Source of the DNA: Littorina saxatilis
Lineage: Eukaryota; Mollusca; Gastropoda; Littorinimorpha; Littorinidae
DNA length: 64,000 nucleotides
NCBI RefSeq assembly: GCF_037325665.1
Contig: NC_090250.1
Coordinates: forward strand, 1,805,290 to 1,869,289
Direction of reading: 5' to 3'
Shown: positions 1-12,900 of the stretch, one piece after another
Layout of the letters: each line of letters opens with the position of its first letter
How positions within the stretch are numbered: the stretch's first letter is position 1
Made by a program: the position numbers and the translations under genes
Notes under the pieces: generated by a model
Database searches by the model: none
Seen by the model: the letters and a program-made list of their open reading frames with translations, nothing else
What the model was told of the DNA's origin: nothing

Positions 1-80
1 AAAATTCCACTCGTGCAAAAAAAACCACGAGTGTACGTGGGAGTTTCAGCCCACGAACGCAGAAGAAGAAGAAGAAGGTA
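1..80 (+). repeat. 3' end of tRNA-derived SINE (family S1)
   Basis: The bases match the 3' part of the SINE copies at 35.6-36.0 kb and 47.45-47.80 kb: the 'gtgggagtttcagccca' stretch followed by a GAA-rich tail (aacgcagaagaagaag). The element is cut by the window edge, so its 5' end and target duplication cannot be seen. Confidence 0.75.
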
Positions 81-1666
81 TGCGACCAAGTGGAGGGATG
101 GTCTTATCCATTGTAAACCCTGGCCAGATTGTGATGGTGAACCAAACTGTCTTCACGGCAAGGAGTGTTCCTTTAACAATGCACGTGCCAGCCGCTGTGC
201 AGCTATGATTATATGATTACTTATGACGTGTTGTTGGTATGATAAATGGAGACTCATCTGAGGACTATGTGCGGTTGTTCTCAAATTAAAAGACGTGGAA
301 TTATTTGGAATATCTGACTCGAGAGTTGTTCTAAATCTGATATAGGTCTATGATCTGATCGAGAGCATGCATTACGTACGTGGGTGTGCTTTGGTCAGTG
401 GTGGTTGTGGTGTGTGTGCATGTGTGTGTGTCAGTTTGTGTTTGTGGTTGTGTCAGTTTGTGTTTGTCTGCATGTGTGAGTGTGGGTGCGAGTGTGTGTG
501 TGTGAGTGTGTGTGTGCGCGCGCGTGTGCGCGTGTCAGTGTGTGTGCGCGCGCGTGTGCGTGTATACGTAGGCTGCTGATTTGCATGAACTCTGCAGACC
601 ATACACACAAACACTCACCTGGAAACAGACACAATCTCTCACCTCCCTCCTTATCCCCCGTACGCACACATTTTGTTTGTTCGTCAAGTTGAATGCTCTA
701 ACTACACCTTGAAAGCCTGAAAATAATACAGGTTTCTAAGGCTGAGAACGTTGATCTTTAAAGACTGAAAAAGTTTCAAGTATAAAAGAAACACTAAAAC
801 CTTCACAATTGCGAAAAACGACCTCGGCTACGTTACTCTTCAAATCCACAAAAACAACATTGGAACGTTTAATTGTTGACACTAAAGAAAACGTTACAGT
901 GCGTCGACACAGTGGACTAAGACGGCAATATTTATAATACAGACTAATGAAGTCATCTCAAAATTAATGACGAAACTCGCTTGCAAGATGCTAGCGAGGC
1001 AATCCAATTTGTGTGTCTTCTTAAAAGACCAGCCCACCCGGTTGACGTACTGTAAATGTAACGTTTTGTTTTATCATAAATTAAACTTTCCAATATATTT
1101 ACCATTCTTGATTTTCTATTCTGAATTTTGGAACGTTAGCAGTCTATCTGTGTTTGGATTTCTTCAAATCAGGGGCGGATCCAGGGTCCCCCCCCCCCCC
1201 CCCCCCAGCCTAAAAAAATTGAAAATCAAGAAAAACTGATGCTCAGATTGCTCTATTTTCCTTCATTTTCATCAAAATTTTTCCTAAAAGAAGTTTGGAA
1301 ACCCCCCCTTGAAAGGATGTGATCAGCCCCAGCAAATCCACAGAAAACTGTCGACTGTCTCATTGCCCATGGGGAAAATTACACATGGATTTTTTTAAAA
1401 TAATTACAAAAGAGCAAATTTTGCTTCACAATTATTTACCCTTTTGTACATTTAACGGTTTAAAAAAAATATACTTTGCAGCTACAGAGGTTTGTTTCAG
1501 ATCTCCAAATTAACGCATATTTGAAGAGAGCCACTGGCATGCTTCATACTCTCAATTCAAGGAACAGGCTAATTATTTCAAGTGAATCAGACATGAGAAG
1601 AGAAATTGGTCAAAAAGGATATACGGTGGTGCCAAATCCAAAATTTAGATGTTATCTCTTTCTTTT
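81..1666. other. Non-coding flank with TG-rich run
   Basis: I see no gene here. Positions about 403-568 are a TG/CG-rich simple repeat, and the open frames there on both strands are products of that repeat. A poly-C run lies near 1187-1206. The rest is AT-rich sequence I do not recognise. Confidence 0.6.
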
Positions 1667-1730
1667 TATATTTAGTCAAGTTTTGACTAAATATTTTAAC
1701 GTAGAGGGGGGAATCGAGACGAGGGTCGTG

Positions 1731-1799
<69 letters not shown>

Positions 1800-2558
1800 G
1801 ATTCAGAACGGCCAAACTACTGGACCGATCTTTATGAAATTTTACATGAGAGTTCCTGGGATTGATATCCCCGAACGTTTTTTTCATTTTTTGGATAAAT
1901 GTCTTTGATGACGTCATATCCGGCTTTTCGTGAAAGTTGAGGCGGCACTGTCACGCTCTCATTTTTCAACCAAATTGGTTGAAATTTTGGTCAAGTAATC
2001 TTCGACGAAGCCCGGACTTCGGTATTGCATTTCAGCTTGGTGGCTTAAAAATTAATTAATGACTTTGGTCATTAAAAATCGGAAAATTGTAAAAAAAAAA
2101 TGAAAATTTATAAAACGATCCAAATTTACGTTCATCTTATTCTCCATCATTTTCTGATTCCAAAAACATATAAATATGTTATATTTGGATTAAAAACAAG
2201 CTCTGAAAATTAAATATATAAAAATTATTATCAAAATCAAATTGTCGAAATCAATTTAAAAACACTTTCATCTTATTCCTTGTCGGTTCCTGATTCCAAA
2301 AACATATAGATATGATATGTTTGGATTAAAAACACGCTCAGAAAGTTAAAACAAAGAGAGGTACAGAAAAGCGTGCTATCCTTCTTAGCGCAACTACTAC
2401 CCCGCTCTTCTTGTCAATTTCACTGCCTTTGCCATGAGCGGTGGACTGACGATGCTACGAGTATACGGTCTTGCTGAAAAATGGCATTGCGTTCAGTTTC
2501 ATTCTGTGAGTTCGACAGCTACTTGACTAAATGTTGTATTTTCGCCTTACGCGACTTG
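1667..2558 (+). mobile_element. F1 Helentron-like non-autonomous element, copy 1
   Basis: About 890 bp, closely repeated at 4812-5676, 8949-16016 (interrupted) and, inverted, at 32650-33508 and 33510-34338. The 5' end carries a palindrome (TTTAGTCAA...TTGACTAAA) and is followed by a (TG)n tract. The 3' end repeats the arm (ACTTGACTAAAT), then a hairpin (TCGC-cttac-GCGA) and a terminal CTTG before TT. A perfect CRE (TGACGTCA) lies near 1909. There is no coding capacity. The plan fits Helentron-associated interspersed elements (DINE-1 and 'pearl'-like), which move with a partner's rolling-circle machinery. Family placement is inference. Confidence 0.7.
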
Positions 2559-2674
2559 TTAAACCCTGATGTAAAAGATCAAGGAAAATTGATTTACACA
2601 CGACTGAGAAATGTTGCTTCCAGCTCCAATTCAATCTAATAATTATGTCAAGTTTACATATCGAACAAAAACAC

Positions 2675-2734
2675 TTTCTTTTCTTTATTTGGTGTTTAAC
2701 GTCGTTTTCAACCGTTCAAGGTTATATCGAGACG
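2675..2734 (-). repeat. 5'-truncated non-LTR retroposon tail (family R)
   Basis: A 60-bp piece of a dispersed family whose minus-strand 3' end reads ...CGACGTTAAACACCAAATAAAGAAA. It is flanked by a 12-bp direct repeat, gaacaaaaacac, at 2663-2674 and 2735-2746. Such short 5'-truncated copies with target duplications are the mark of target-primed retroposition. Confidence 0.7.
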
Positions 2735-2918
2735 GAACAAAAACACCCGGAGGGGTTCAAAAGGAGGAATTCATCCACAAGGAGGGAGATTCTCATGCCC
2801 TAGTTCTTTCTTTTCGGTGTAAATGATTTGAAATGAGGTAAGAGAATCCTTTCACTTAGACACAAAGCCTACCAAGAATCCACAGCTTGGCTGCTTCAAG
2901 TGAAGCGTGATGATTTAA

Positions 2919-3418
2919 AGGCACAGTGTAGCTCACAGCCTTCGTTTTGCGTTTTTGTTGCAGCTGAGTGCATTTACAGTTCAAAAATCCTTCTACGGTA
3001 GTAAATCAAACCCAAAACTACCCAACGACGACATCTGTGAAGCTCGACAGTTTCTTGTTCACGCGAGTGCATAAATTAACCTAGTTATTACGTGGTGTTT
3101 GGTCGGAGTTCGATTCAACTGAGTGATTCCGGCCTCCATTTTGTTTTACACAAACTCATGATGACGTCTGACATAGTTTGCTAGTGACGTGTCTTTTTGT
3201 GCATGATGTGGTGATCTACCTGATCTAAATTTAGATCCAAAAATAGGTCAAGACCAGCCGGGTCCGAGTACGAAATTAATTCGTAAAAAAAATCGCAGTT
3301 CTTGACTCTTCAGGTGCAAGTCAATGAAACTTGGTAGTTCTTCTAACGGATAGCTGCCTGAGGTATGACTAAAAGCCCCAGGGGCTCCGTGCACCTGGTT
3401 TTGACAAGTTCAGTACCT
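2919..3418. mobile_element. TTAA-flanked MITE-like element
   Basis: Bounded by TTAA at 2915-2918 and 3419-3422, with short inverted ends (AAGGCACAGT and AAGGTACTGA). The left end resembles that of the long-TIR element at 59405-60138. It is also flanked by a partly diverged direct repeat of about 75-85 bp (from 2833 and from 3424), so a local tandem duplication is involved. The superfamily is uncertain: TTAA targets fit Kolobok or piggyBac. Confidence 0.5.
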
Positions 3419-3497
3419 TTAACATGAGGTAAGAGAATCCTTTCTCAACACAGTCTATCCAGAATCCACAGCTTGGTTGCGTCCTGTAAAGCGTGAT

Positions 3498-3865
3498 CTT
3501 TCTTTCTTTATTTGGTGTTTAACGTCGTTTTCAACAGTTCAAGGTTATATCGCGACGGGGGAAGGGGGGAGATGGGATAGAGCCACTTGTTAATTGTTTC
3601 TTGTTCACAAAAGCACTAATCAAAAATTTGCTCCGGGGGCTTGCAACGTAGTACAATATATGACCTTACTGGGAGAATGCAAGTTTCCAGTACAAAGGAC
3701 TTAACATTTCTTACATACGGCTTGATTAAAATCTTTACAAACATTGACTATATTCTATACAAGAAACACTTAACAAGGGTAAAAGGAGAAATAGAATCCG
3801 TTAGTCGCCTCTTACGACATGCTGGGGAGCATCGGGTAAATTCTTCCATCTAACCCGCAGGGGGT
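3498..3865 (-). repeat. Non-LTR retroposon copy (family R)
   Basis: A 368-bp copy with a minus-strand tail of CACCAAATAAAGAAAGA type. It is flanked by a 12-bp target duplication, gtaaagc(g/a)tgat, at 3486-3497 and 3866-3877. Near-identical sequence recurs at 8321-8811. The short frame inside it recurs in that copy only because the repeat recurs. Confidence 0.75.
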
Positions 3866-3920
3866 GTAAAGCATGATGATTTAAAAAATAAATTTTGCAG
3901 ATTGACATGGGTGTCACTAA

Positions 3921-4258
3921 GGCCACAAAAAAAGAGTTGTATGTTTCTGGTTACATGGCTACAAAAAATAGGGTAGGTAGGTAATTTTTGTTTTTTGTTT
4001 TTGGTCATGGTAGAAAATAACTATACAGTGACGCAAAGAGACTGGATCGACTTACTATACAAAGAGAAAGACAACACATTACAAGAACAAATGAGACAAA
4101 AGGGATGCGGGGTTATCCCCCTTGTGTCGTCTGCCGTCCGTTACTTTCGTTTTGACGCTTTTTTTTTTTTTTTACAAATGCAATAATAGTCTAGGGTCGA
4201 CAGGAAAAAAATAGGTAGGGTCAGGTGACCAGAAACATACAACTTTTTTGCGTGGGCC
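3921..4258. mobile_element. PIF/Harbinger-type MITE (family H), copy 1
   Basis: Inverted ends begin GGCCACAAAAAAAG and include GTATGTTTCTGGT. The 3-bp target duplication TAA lies at 3918-3920 and 4259-4261. TWA target duplications are typical of PIF/Harbinger. Relatives are at 27359-28299, 48963-49246 and 52763-53290. Confidence 0.7.
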
Positions 4259-4811
4259 TAATGCAATTATCAATTTAACAAAAATCCAACTGGGGATGTA
4301 AGCAGCCAGGCTGTCGAGTTTTGGTAGTGTCCAAGCAGCTTGTCTGCTTGTTGCTTTTATTTTGTTTTGAGTTTGTTGCAAGCGATTGTTGTTAGGTGTT
4401 AAATTTAGCTTTTTGAGTTAGTTGTTATCTCGAGATTTTTCTCAATCAAAGAGGGCCGATTTAAAAAAAAAAAAAAAGTTAACAAAAGAAGATCTGATCT
4501 CAGATAAAAGTAAAAGGCTGGACGGGTCTATGGTGGTTTACCAGATGGTCTAAGCAGGAAGGCATGTACCTTTAACACATCAAAACACACAACACTGAGC
4601 ATAACATCTTTTTGTGTCACTCGCGTTGTCCTGAGCCAAATGCCGAGAGTAAATTAATTAATTACTGGGCACATGGCGTAAACATTGTCCACATTAACTT
4701 AAGATACCCAAGATAAGCTTGCGAGTCTAGTAAAATATGTGCACACATTTGAATTCATGACACTTTTTTTTTAAGTGATACCAACTTTGTCCCCTCTCTA
4801 AAGCACTTTTT

Positions 4812-5676
4812 TATATTTAGTCAAGTTTTGACTAAATATTTTAACGTAGAGGGGGGAATCGAGACGAGGGTCGTGGTGTATGTGTGTGTGTCTGTGTGTG
4901 TGTCTGTGTGTGTGTGTAGAGCGATTCAGACCAAACTACTGGACCGATCTTTATGAAATTTTACATGAGAGTTCCTGGGATTGATATCCCCGAACGTTTT
5001 TTTCATTTTTTTGATAAATGTCTTTGATGTCATATCCGGCTTTTCATGAAAGTTGAGGCGGCACTGTCACGCCCTCATTTTTCAACCAAATTGGTTGAAA
5101 TTTTGGTCAAGTAATCTTCGACGAAGCCCGGACTTCGGTATTGCATTTCAGCCTGGTGGCTTAAAAATTAATCAATGACTTTGGTCATTAAAAATCGGAA
5201 AATTGTAAAAAAAAAAGAAAAATTTATAAAACGATCCAAATTTACGTTCATCATATTCTCCATCATTTTCTGATTCCAAAAACATATAAATATGTTATAT
5301 TTGGATTAAAAACAAGCTCTGAAAATTAAATATATAAAAATTATTATCAAAATTAAATTGTCGAAATCAATTTAAAAACACTTTCATCTTATTCCTTGTC
5401 GGTTCCTGATTCCAAAAACATATAGATATATGTTTGGATTAAAAACACGCTCAGAAAGTTAAAACAAAGAGAGGTACAGAAAAGCGTGCTATCCTTCTTA
5501 GCGCAACTACTACCCCGCTCTTCTTGTCAATTTCACTGCCTTTGCCATGAGCGGTGGACTGACGATGCTACGAGTATACGGTCTTGCTGAAAAATGGCAT
5601 TGCGTTCAGTTTCATTCTGTGAGTTCGACAGCTACTTGTCTTGACTAAATGTTGTATTTTCGCCTTACGCGACTTG
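4812..5676 (+). mobile_element. F1 Helentron-like element, copy 2
   Basis: Same order of parts as copy 1: palindrome, TG array, AT-rich body, 3' hairpin, CTTG. The CRE seen in other copies is reduced here (gatgtcat). Confidence 0.7.
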
Positions 5677-6826
5677 TTTTTGTGTGCACTACCAATGAAC
5701 TAGGTGTCCCCGATGTAAAAATGGCTGATGAATGCAATAAAAGCAAAAAGAACACTTCATCAGTGATGGGGTGATCACAAAACCAAACTGTGCGAGTCAT
5801 TTTGGTTTTATTGCCAAGTCGAATGCATGTTGTTTGTTCTTAAATATAGAACATCAAAGGCACCATATGGGAAAATTTTCTGATGATTTGGTCCGTTGGA
5901 CATTAAAAGCTCAAATGTGTAAGGTATTCCTGGTGTGTGGTCACATAATTACAACCACCAACCTTAATTGTATAGCTCTTGGGACGATGTTAGACATTAT
6001 CCCTTTAAACGACAACCAGCTTCAGTCAATCAACAATTTGTCAATAGACCCTATCGGTATTCCAAGCTCTCGTAATCTCTCGCAAACTTCCGAGCATAGC
6101 AAAGCATGCGGTACAGCGATCTCGTGCAAGCTGCACAAGCCAAGGTTCGAAGTTCTCGCGATGTTCAAAGCATAACAAAGAGCGTGTCTCGCGAGAGCTG
6201 CTCAGATACCGAAAAGGTCTATAGGATAGAGGGCAAAAGTTGTATCACTTTTAAAATGTTAATTTTTTGTCAATAATTTGAAAGTTACATTTATTTTGAT
6301 AAAACTTTGTATACAAGCTCATCTTAGTTATTTACATTAGTGTGTGCAAACTTTTATGAAGACAGGTTGATAAACACTAGAGATAGTGCTACACAGTGTC
6401 TGTGGGACAAGTTCCTACAATCACCAGAAAATACATGCAACACTTCTGTATGGACTGCACCATTACAGTATTATTAATTTTGTCATACTTAAATAAGAAA
6501 TAGTCTAGTTCGTGTCTTGTGCTCTTTCCTACTTTAGGTTTTACACAGTTACACTATGTGATAACAAGACATAGAATGCATGCATTCTGGTTTTTTTCTC
6601 AAAACGCTTTGTAAGCATAAAATAAATATTGTCAGTTTCACATTCAATCTGTTCTGGGTATTTTTTGCATGATTAAATGTACGTCAGTAAACTTTACCTT
6701 TTGCAACAGGCAGAGATTGTTCAGTTTGCAAAGCCTGTTGTTACATATGAGCACACACAAACACACACACACAGACGATCTACATCAAATGCAGAAAAGC
6801 AAAGTGCACTTCTTCAGACCAGCAAA
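5677..6826. other. Intergenic, nothing recognised
   Basis: AT-rich DNA downstream of the RPL9 cleavage site, which probably lies around 6800-6825. One 134-codon frame (5771-6175) has no recognisable domain and no supporting context. Confidence 0.5.
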
Positions 6827-6832
6827 TTTATT
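6827..6832 (-). terminator. RPL9: RPL9 polyadenylation signal AATAAA
   Basis: Minus-strand AATAAA 18 bp after the RPL9 stop codon (6853-6851). The close spacing fits the short 3' UTRs usual for ribosomal protein genes. Confidence 0.8.
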
Positions 6833-6850
6833 GAACTTATGAACAGTGTT

Positions 6851-6957
6851 TTAGTTTTCCTCCTGGACGATGGTGGTTTTGTCGGACACGTAGATGCCGT
6901 CCAAGAACTTCCTGATGTCCTTCTTCTTCACCGTGGTGGACTGCTGGATCAGGGCAG
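6851..6957 (-). CDS. RPL9: RPL9 coding exon 4
   Basis: 107 nt. It completes an Ala codon ([18 protein letters not shown]) and ends VQEEN and TAA at 6853-6851. The acceptor ends TTTTCAG. Confidence 0.96.
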
Positions 6958-9900
6958 CTGAAAATAAACCACAATACTTGGTGAAAACTTCAATACAGGG
7001 GAACCCCCTTTTAACACTTAGGCTGGTTGTCGAGACATATGTCGCGCTACTTTACGTATACTGTCACCTGGTTGACACGACATATGTCGGGCTACTGGCT
7101 CAGTCTGTTTGGTCGGATCCGATTACCTCCCATGGATGCGAAAACCTATATGACCGTTTTTCTTTATTTTTATCTCTGTTAATTCACCAGTGGCTATGTA
7201 ACATGAGTTACAGAATTGCACCAGTGTAAGGGTTAAGAGAATACTTTGTTAAAGGTTCACCAATACAGGGGGAACCCCCCTTTTAAGACCTAAAAATCTG
7301 AGAAAATCAGGTCTTGAAAAGGAGGAAGTCTTAACCCTTACACTGGTGCAATTCTGTAACATGTTACATAGCCACTGGTGAATTAACAATAACAGAGAGA
7401 AACATAACAAACAAGAAGAGCAAACGCTCGATCGAGTCACTTTCGCAGTTCTGAATATTATATGAGGCATCAGATGGACAGGAAGAAATTGCTATTCACA
7501 ACACAATGAGTCACGTTCACATAAAATTTGAGCCCGGTCACTTTTATAGTTTCCGAGAAAAGCCCAACGTTAAGTTGTGTGTTGCCGAACAGAAAAGGCT
7601 AGTTATCTCCCTTTGTTTTCTGATAACGTTCGTAAAAGGCTACAGATGTAAATACTTTGATGTAAAGAATAATCCTACAAAGTTTCAATCACATCCGATG
7701 AACTTTGTCAAAGATATAAAATGTCTAATTTTTCCTTTGACGCTGACCTGTGACCTTGAAAAAGGTCAAAGGTCAACGAAACCATCGTTAAAGTGTAGAG
7801 GTCATTGGAGGTCACGACTAAACAAAATATGAGCCCGATCGCTTTGATAGTTTCCGAGAAAATATATAAAATGTCTAATTTTTCCTTTGACGCTGACCTG
7901 TGACCTTGAAAAAGGTCAAAGGTCAACGAAACCATCGTTAAAGTGTAGAGGTCATTGGAGGTCACGACTAAACAAAATATGAGCCCGATCGCTTTGATAG
8001 TTTCCGAGAAAAGTCCAACGTTAAGGTGGTGTCTACGGCCGGCCGGCCGGCCGGACAGACTAACACTGACCGATTACATAGTCACTTTTTCTCAAGTGAC
8101 TCAAAAACGGTCATATACTGATATAGGTTTTCGAAGCCATGGGAGGTAATCGGAACCGACCAAACAGACTGAGCCAGTAGCGCGACATATGTTGTGACAA
8201 CCAGGTGACAGTATACGTAAAGTAGCGCGACATATGTCGCGACAACCAGCCTAAGGGTTAAAATGGGGATAATTTTTTTTACAGAGGTTATGAACTGAAA
8301 ATCTGAGAAAACAGGGTCTTTCTTTTTTTTCTTTATTTGGTGTTTAACGTCGTTTTCAACCACGAAGGTTATATCGCGACGGGGAAAGGGGGGGGAGATG
8401 GGATAGAGCCACTTGTCAATTGTTTCTTGTTCACAAAAGCACTAATCAAAAATTTGCTCCAGGGGCTTGCAACGTAGTACAATATATTACCTTACTGGGA
8501 GAATGCAAGTTTCCAGTACAAAGGACTTAACATTTCTTACATACTGCTTGACTAAAATCTTTACAAACATTGACTATATTCTATACAAGAAACACTTAAC
8601 AAGGGTAAAAGGAGAAACAGAATCCGTTAGTCGCCTCTTACGACATGCTGGGGAGCATCGGGTAAATTCTTCCCCCTAACCCACGGGGGGTTCTTCCCCC
8701 TGACCCGCGGGAGGTTCTTCCCCCTGACCCGCGGGGGTTCCTTCCCCCTGACCCGCGGGGGGTTCTTCCCCCTGACCCGCGGGGGGTTCTTCCCCCTGAC
8801 CCGCGGGGGGTAAACAGGGTCTTAAAAGTGAGGGAGTTGTCTTAAGTTAAAACACAATGTTCTGAAATAACTCCGTCGGATTAGTACAGGTTGTGGAAGA
8901 GTGAATACCCTTGCCAAAACCTCAGACAAACCTGACAGATGCTCTTTTTATATTTAGTCAAGTTTTGACTAAATATTTTAACATCGAGGGGGAATCGAAA
9001 CGAGGGTCGTGGTGTATGTGCGTGCGTGTGTGTGTGTGTGTGTCTGTGTGTGTGTGTAGAGCGATTCAGACTAAACTACTGGACCGATCTTTATGAAATT
9101 TGACATGAGAGTTCCTGGGTATGAAATCCCCGAACATTTTTTTCATTTTTTTGATAAATGTCTTTGATGACGTCATATCCGGCTTTTCGTGAAAGTTGAG
9201 GCGGCACTGTCACGCCCTCATTTTTCAACCAAATTGGTTGAAATTTTGGTCAAGTAATCTTCGACGAAGCCCGGACTTCGGTATTGCATTTCAGCTTGGT
9301 GGCTTAAAAATTAATTAATGACTTTGGTCATTAAAAATCTGAAAATTGTAAAAAAAAATAAAAATTTATAAAACGATCCAAATTTACGTTTATCTTATTC
9401 TCCATCATTTGCTGATTCCAAAAACATATAAATATGTTATATTTGGATTAAAAACAAGCTCTGAAAATTAAATATATAAAAACTATTATCAAAATTAAAT
9501 TGTCAAAATCAATTTAAAAACACTTTCATCTTATTCCTTGTCGGTTCCTGATTCCAAAAACATATAGATATATGTTTGGATTAAAAACACGCTGTTAGGA
9601 AACGCTATCGTTGCTGAGCTTTGGTTCGGTTTTGTGTGTTGCATGTAGTTGACTTATTTGTACTTTGTGGGAAAGTACCGATATTATATTTTGTAAACAC
9701 AATATTTATGCTTGGACGAGAATGCAGGTGAACTTTCTAGTCCTGTCAAAACAAGTTGTTTATCACGCTGTTTGTAGTGTGAGTTCGTGGCGTTCGTTCG
9801 GATTAAGTGCGTCGGTGCTTTTGATGTGCGTCACAGAGAGAATGTTGCTAGTTTAGTCCATGCACGACTCGTATAATGTAGTTGTATCGTGTTCGGTCTG

Positions 9901-12900
9901 GAATATTCTCGAGATTGAGTATTTACTATATATGCCAGCGCGATTTGAATGTTAAAAAAGCTTCTATTTGAGTTCTGCTACGTTGTGCAGTTGTATGTAT
10001 TGAATGCTGAATAAATCCTCGAACTCAATTTGACGAGTTGTTTTCTGTTGCTGCGAAGACGGGCGACGTAGAATAAAAGAACACAACTATACGACGTTTG
10101 AGAACTTGTGGCAATCTCAAGTGTCGTGTAACAATTGGGGGCCAAGCCGGGATCTACGTTTAACGCCAAGGGTTTTCCAGTAACAAGGACCAGTGTCAAG
10201 ACAGTCACAGGAGGTAGCCATCAATCAGGTGTATCCTGAGGGATCAGTATTGAGACTACGGAACCGTGGATTCGGTGTGACTGGTGAAGAGTTTGGTAAT
10301 CGCCGCAGCTCGGTACGGTGAGCGACGCCGGAGTGTATCGGGATTACAGAGGTTAGCTGCCGTTTGGACGAGACGGACTTCGTCGCGGAGCTAGTGCATT
10401 AATACTACGAAATACGACTGAGGTACGTCGTGTACGTATCGTGAGCAGAGTGCGCCGTCACGTTAGACGAGGAGGGTGGCAGCCTGCGTCTACGAAGGTG
10501 AACAGCGACGAGAGAAGCATCGGAGGTGCAGTAGAGACTGTGTTCTTTTAGAAGACTACATTCGTCTACGTTCGGGGCTGTGAAAAAATACAGACGAACG
10601 CACCGGAAAAGACCAGAATGGCTGAGTTCTGGGGAAAAGGAATTGAACTGGGACTAAAAGGCAAGCAGTTGACGGAGTTCGTCGAGTCCCAGACACGACT
10701 GCTGGCGCAGCGTGAAGAAAGACAAGCGCAGCGTGAAGAAAGACAAGCGCAGCGTGAAGAAAAAGAAAGAGAAAGAGAAGCACAGCGTGAAGAAAGGCAA
10801 ATTGAGCTGAAACGCTTAGAGCTCCAAATAGAAATGGAGACGAAACGTTTAGAGCTTCAGACAGAAATGGTGCGTGTTCAAAATGAGCACGAGGCACCAC
10901 GCCAAAGAGATAACCAGCAGCAAATGTTATACAGGGCACCGAAACTTCCAGCATTCGCTGACGGGAAGGACCAGATCGACTGCTACCTTGCAAGATTCGA
11001 GAGGTTCGCTGAGAGTGCTAGATGGCAGCGCGACGACTGGGCGATTCAACTCAGCGCACATTTGACTGGGGCAGCACTTGAGGTCTACACTAGACTCTCA
11101 AATGATGACGCCAGAGACTATGATGTGCTGAAGGAAGCTCTGTTGCGTTGCTACAACTTCACTGAAAGGGGCTACCGTCAACGCTTCCGCGAATGCCAGC
11201 CATTGTCTGGAGAGACACCGAGCCAGTTTGTGGAGCGCCTGTCGTCATACCTGCAGAAGTGGGTGGAGTTATCAGGTGAAGAGCAGTCATACGAGAGTCT
11301 GCGGGACTTGATCGTGAAGGAGCAGTTCCTTAATGCCTGCCCGAAGGACCTGGCGACCCGCTTGGAAGAGCAAAAACTGCGGGGTTTGAAGGACATTACT
11401 GATGCTGCTGAGCGTTATCTCATTGCTCATGGAAGGACCCTGGGGACGTCAAAGTCATCGAAACCTTTCCAGAAGAGCGGGAACCAGGCAAACCAACCTG
11501 CCAAGGGACAAACTGAGTCCGCACCATCATCCAATGAAGGGCAGAACATAACGTGTTTCCTTTGCAATGCCAAGGGCCACCGAGTCGCCAACTGTCCCCA
11601 AAAGAAAAATAACGGACATGTCAATGACAAAGCGCAAGAACATCGACGGAGATATTACGACAACAAGAGGCAAACGAGTGGCTCGAACCAACAAGTATGT
11701 GCGAGCAGCGTCATACTTCCAAGGGCTGCCGAGCAAGTGGCTACACCATCGGACGTGGAAGAATGTATTTCTGATGGCCAGCTTCTACTCGCCAATGGCA
11801 AGTCAATCTCTGTCGTCGCCAGCGCAGCTGTGTCAGTGTCGAACATGCCCGTGTCGAAGGGATTTGTTGAGAAGCAGGAAGTGACTGTTCTCAGAGATTC
11901 GGGCTGCAATGGAGTCATTGTCAAAGAGGATCTGGTGCCAACAGAGAAGTTCACTGGTGACTTCAAGTGGACGCTCATGGCTGACAGCAAATGCGTGAAG
12001 GCACCAGTGGTAAAAATCCAGATCGATACTCCATACTTCACCGGAGAAGTTGAGGCCGTCTGCCTGAAGAAGCCCTTGTACGATCTATTAATTGGGAACA
12101 TTGGGGGTGCGAGACGTCCTGATGACCCTGATTTCGAATGGAGAATGGGCTCAGCTCAGCCTGCTGCTGAGGAGGAAGACCCACTGCCATTCGCGAATGA
12201 AGATATCAGCGAACTGTTACGAGATGACAGAGCAACTGTGCATCGCCGCGACCAGCCGCAGGTTGTAAGCGCTGTGACGACCAGAGCCCAGGCGAAGAAG
12301 GACAAAACAACTACGCCACTCAGGGTCACCAACAGTTCTGCAACTGCTGTCGTGGACAGGGATCGGCTGATTCAGCTACAGGAAGCTGATTTGACCTTGA
12401 CAAAGTACAGGAGTCGTCCTGTCAAGGAGATGACTAAGGGCGAAGGCACTGTGCAATTTGAAGTGAAGGCCAAGATTCTGTACAGAGTGTTCCAGCACGC
12501 GAGAGTCAACGGTGGGAAGCCATTACGTCAAGTTCTGGTGCCTCAACCACTTAGGCGCCAGGTGATGGAGGTGGCCCACGACTCCATTATGGGAGGTCAC
12601 CTGGGTGTCAAGAAGACATCAGACAGAATCCAGGCTGCGTTTTACTGGCCAGGACTGCATGCAGATGTGATTCGATTCTGCCGATCGTGCGATATTTGCC
12701 AGAAAACCATACCTCGAGGAAGGGTCCCGAAAGTGCCGTTGCAGAAGATGCCTTTGATCGACCGACCTTTCAAGAGGGTGGCCATTGACCTCATCGGCGA
12801 GATCAAACCGCCAAGTGAAGCGGGTCATCGTTGGGTACTGACCCTGGTAGACTATGCAACCAGGTACCCAGAAGCCGTGCCTCTGAAGAAAATTGACACC

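Noticed and set aside
5771-6175. 134-codon plus-strand frame downstream of RPL9
   Set aside because: No recognisable family, AT-rich context, and the last part contains decayed 'tctcgc' repeats.
7506-7832. 108-codon frame recurring at 20.2, 27.9, 44.7 and 46.0 kb
   Set aside because: It is part of the F2 element. Its identity between copies equals that of the non-coding parts, and no known domain is seen.
9665-9856. 63-codon frame within the LTR (repeated in the other LTR)
   Set aside because: Expected by chance in a duplicated LTR and has no known homologue.
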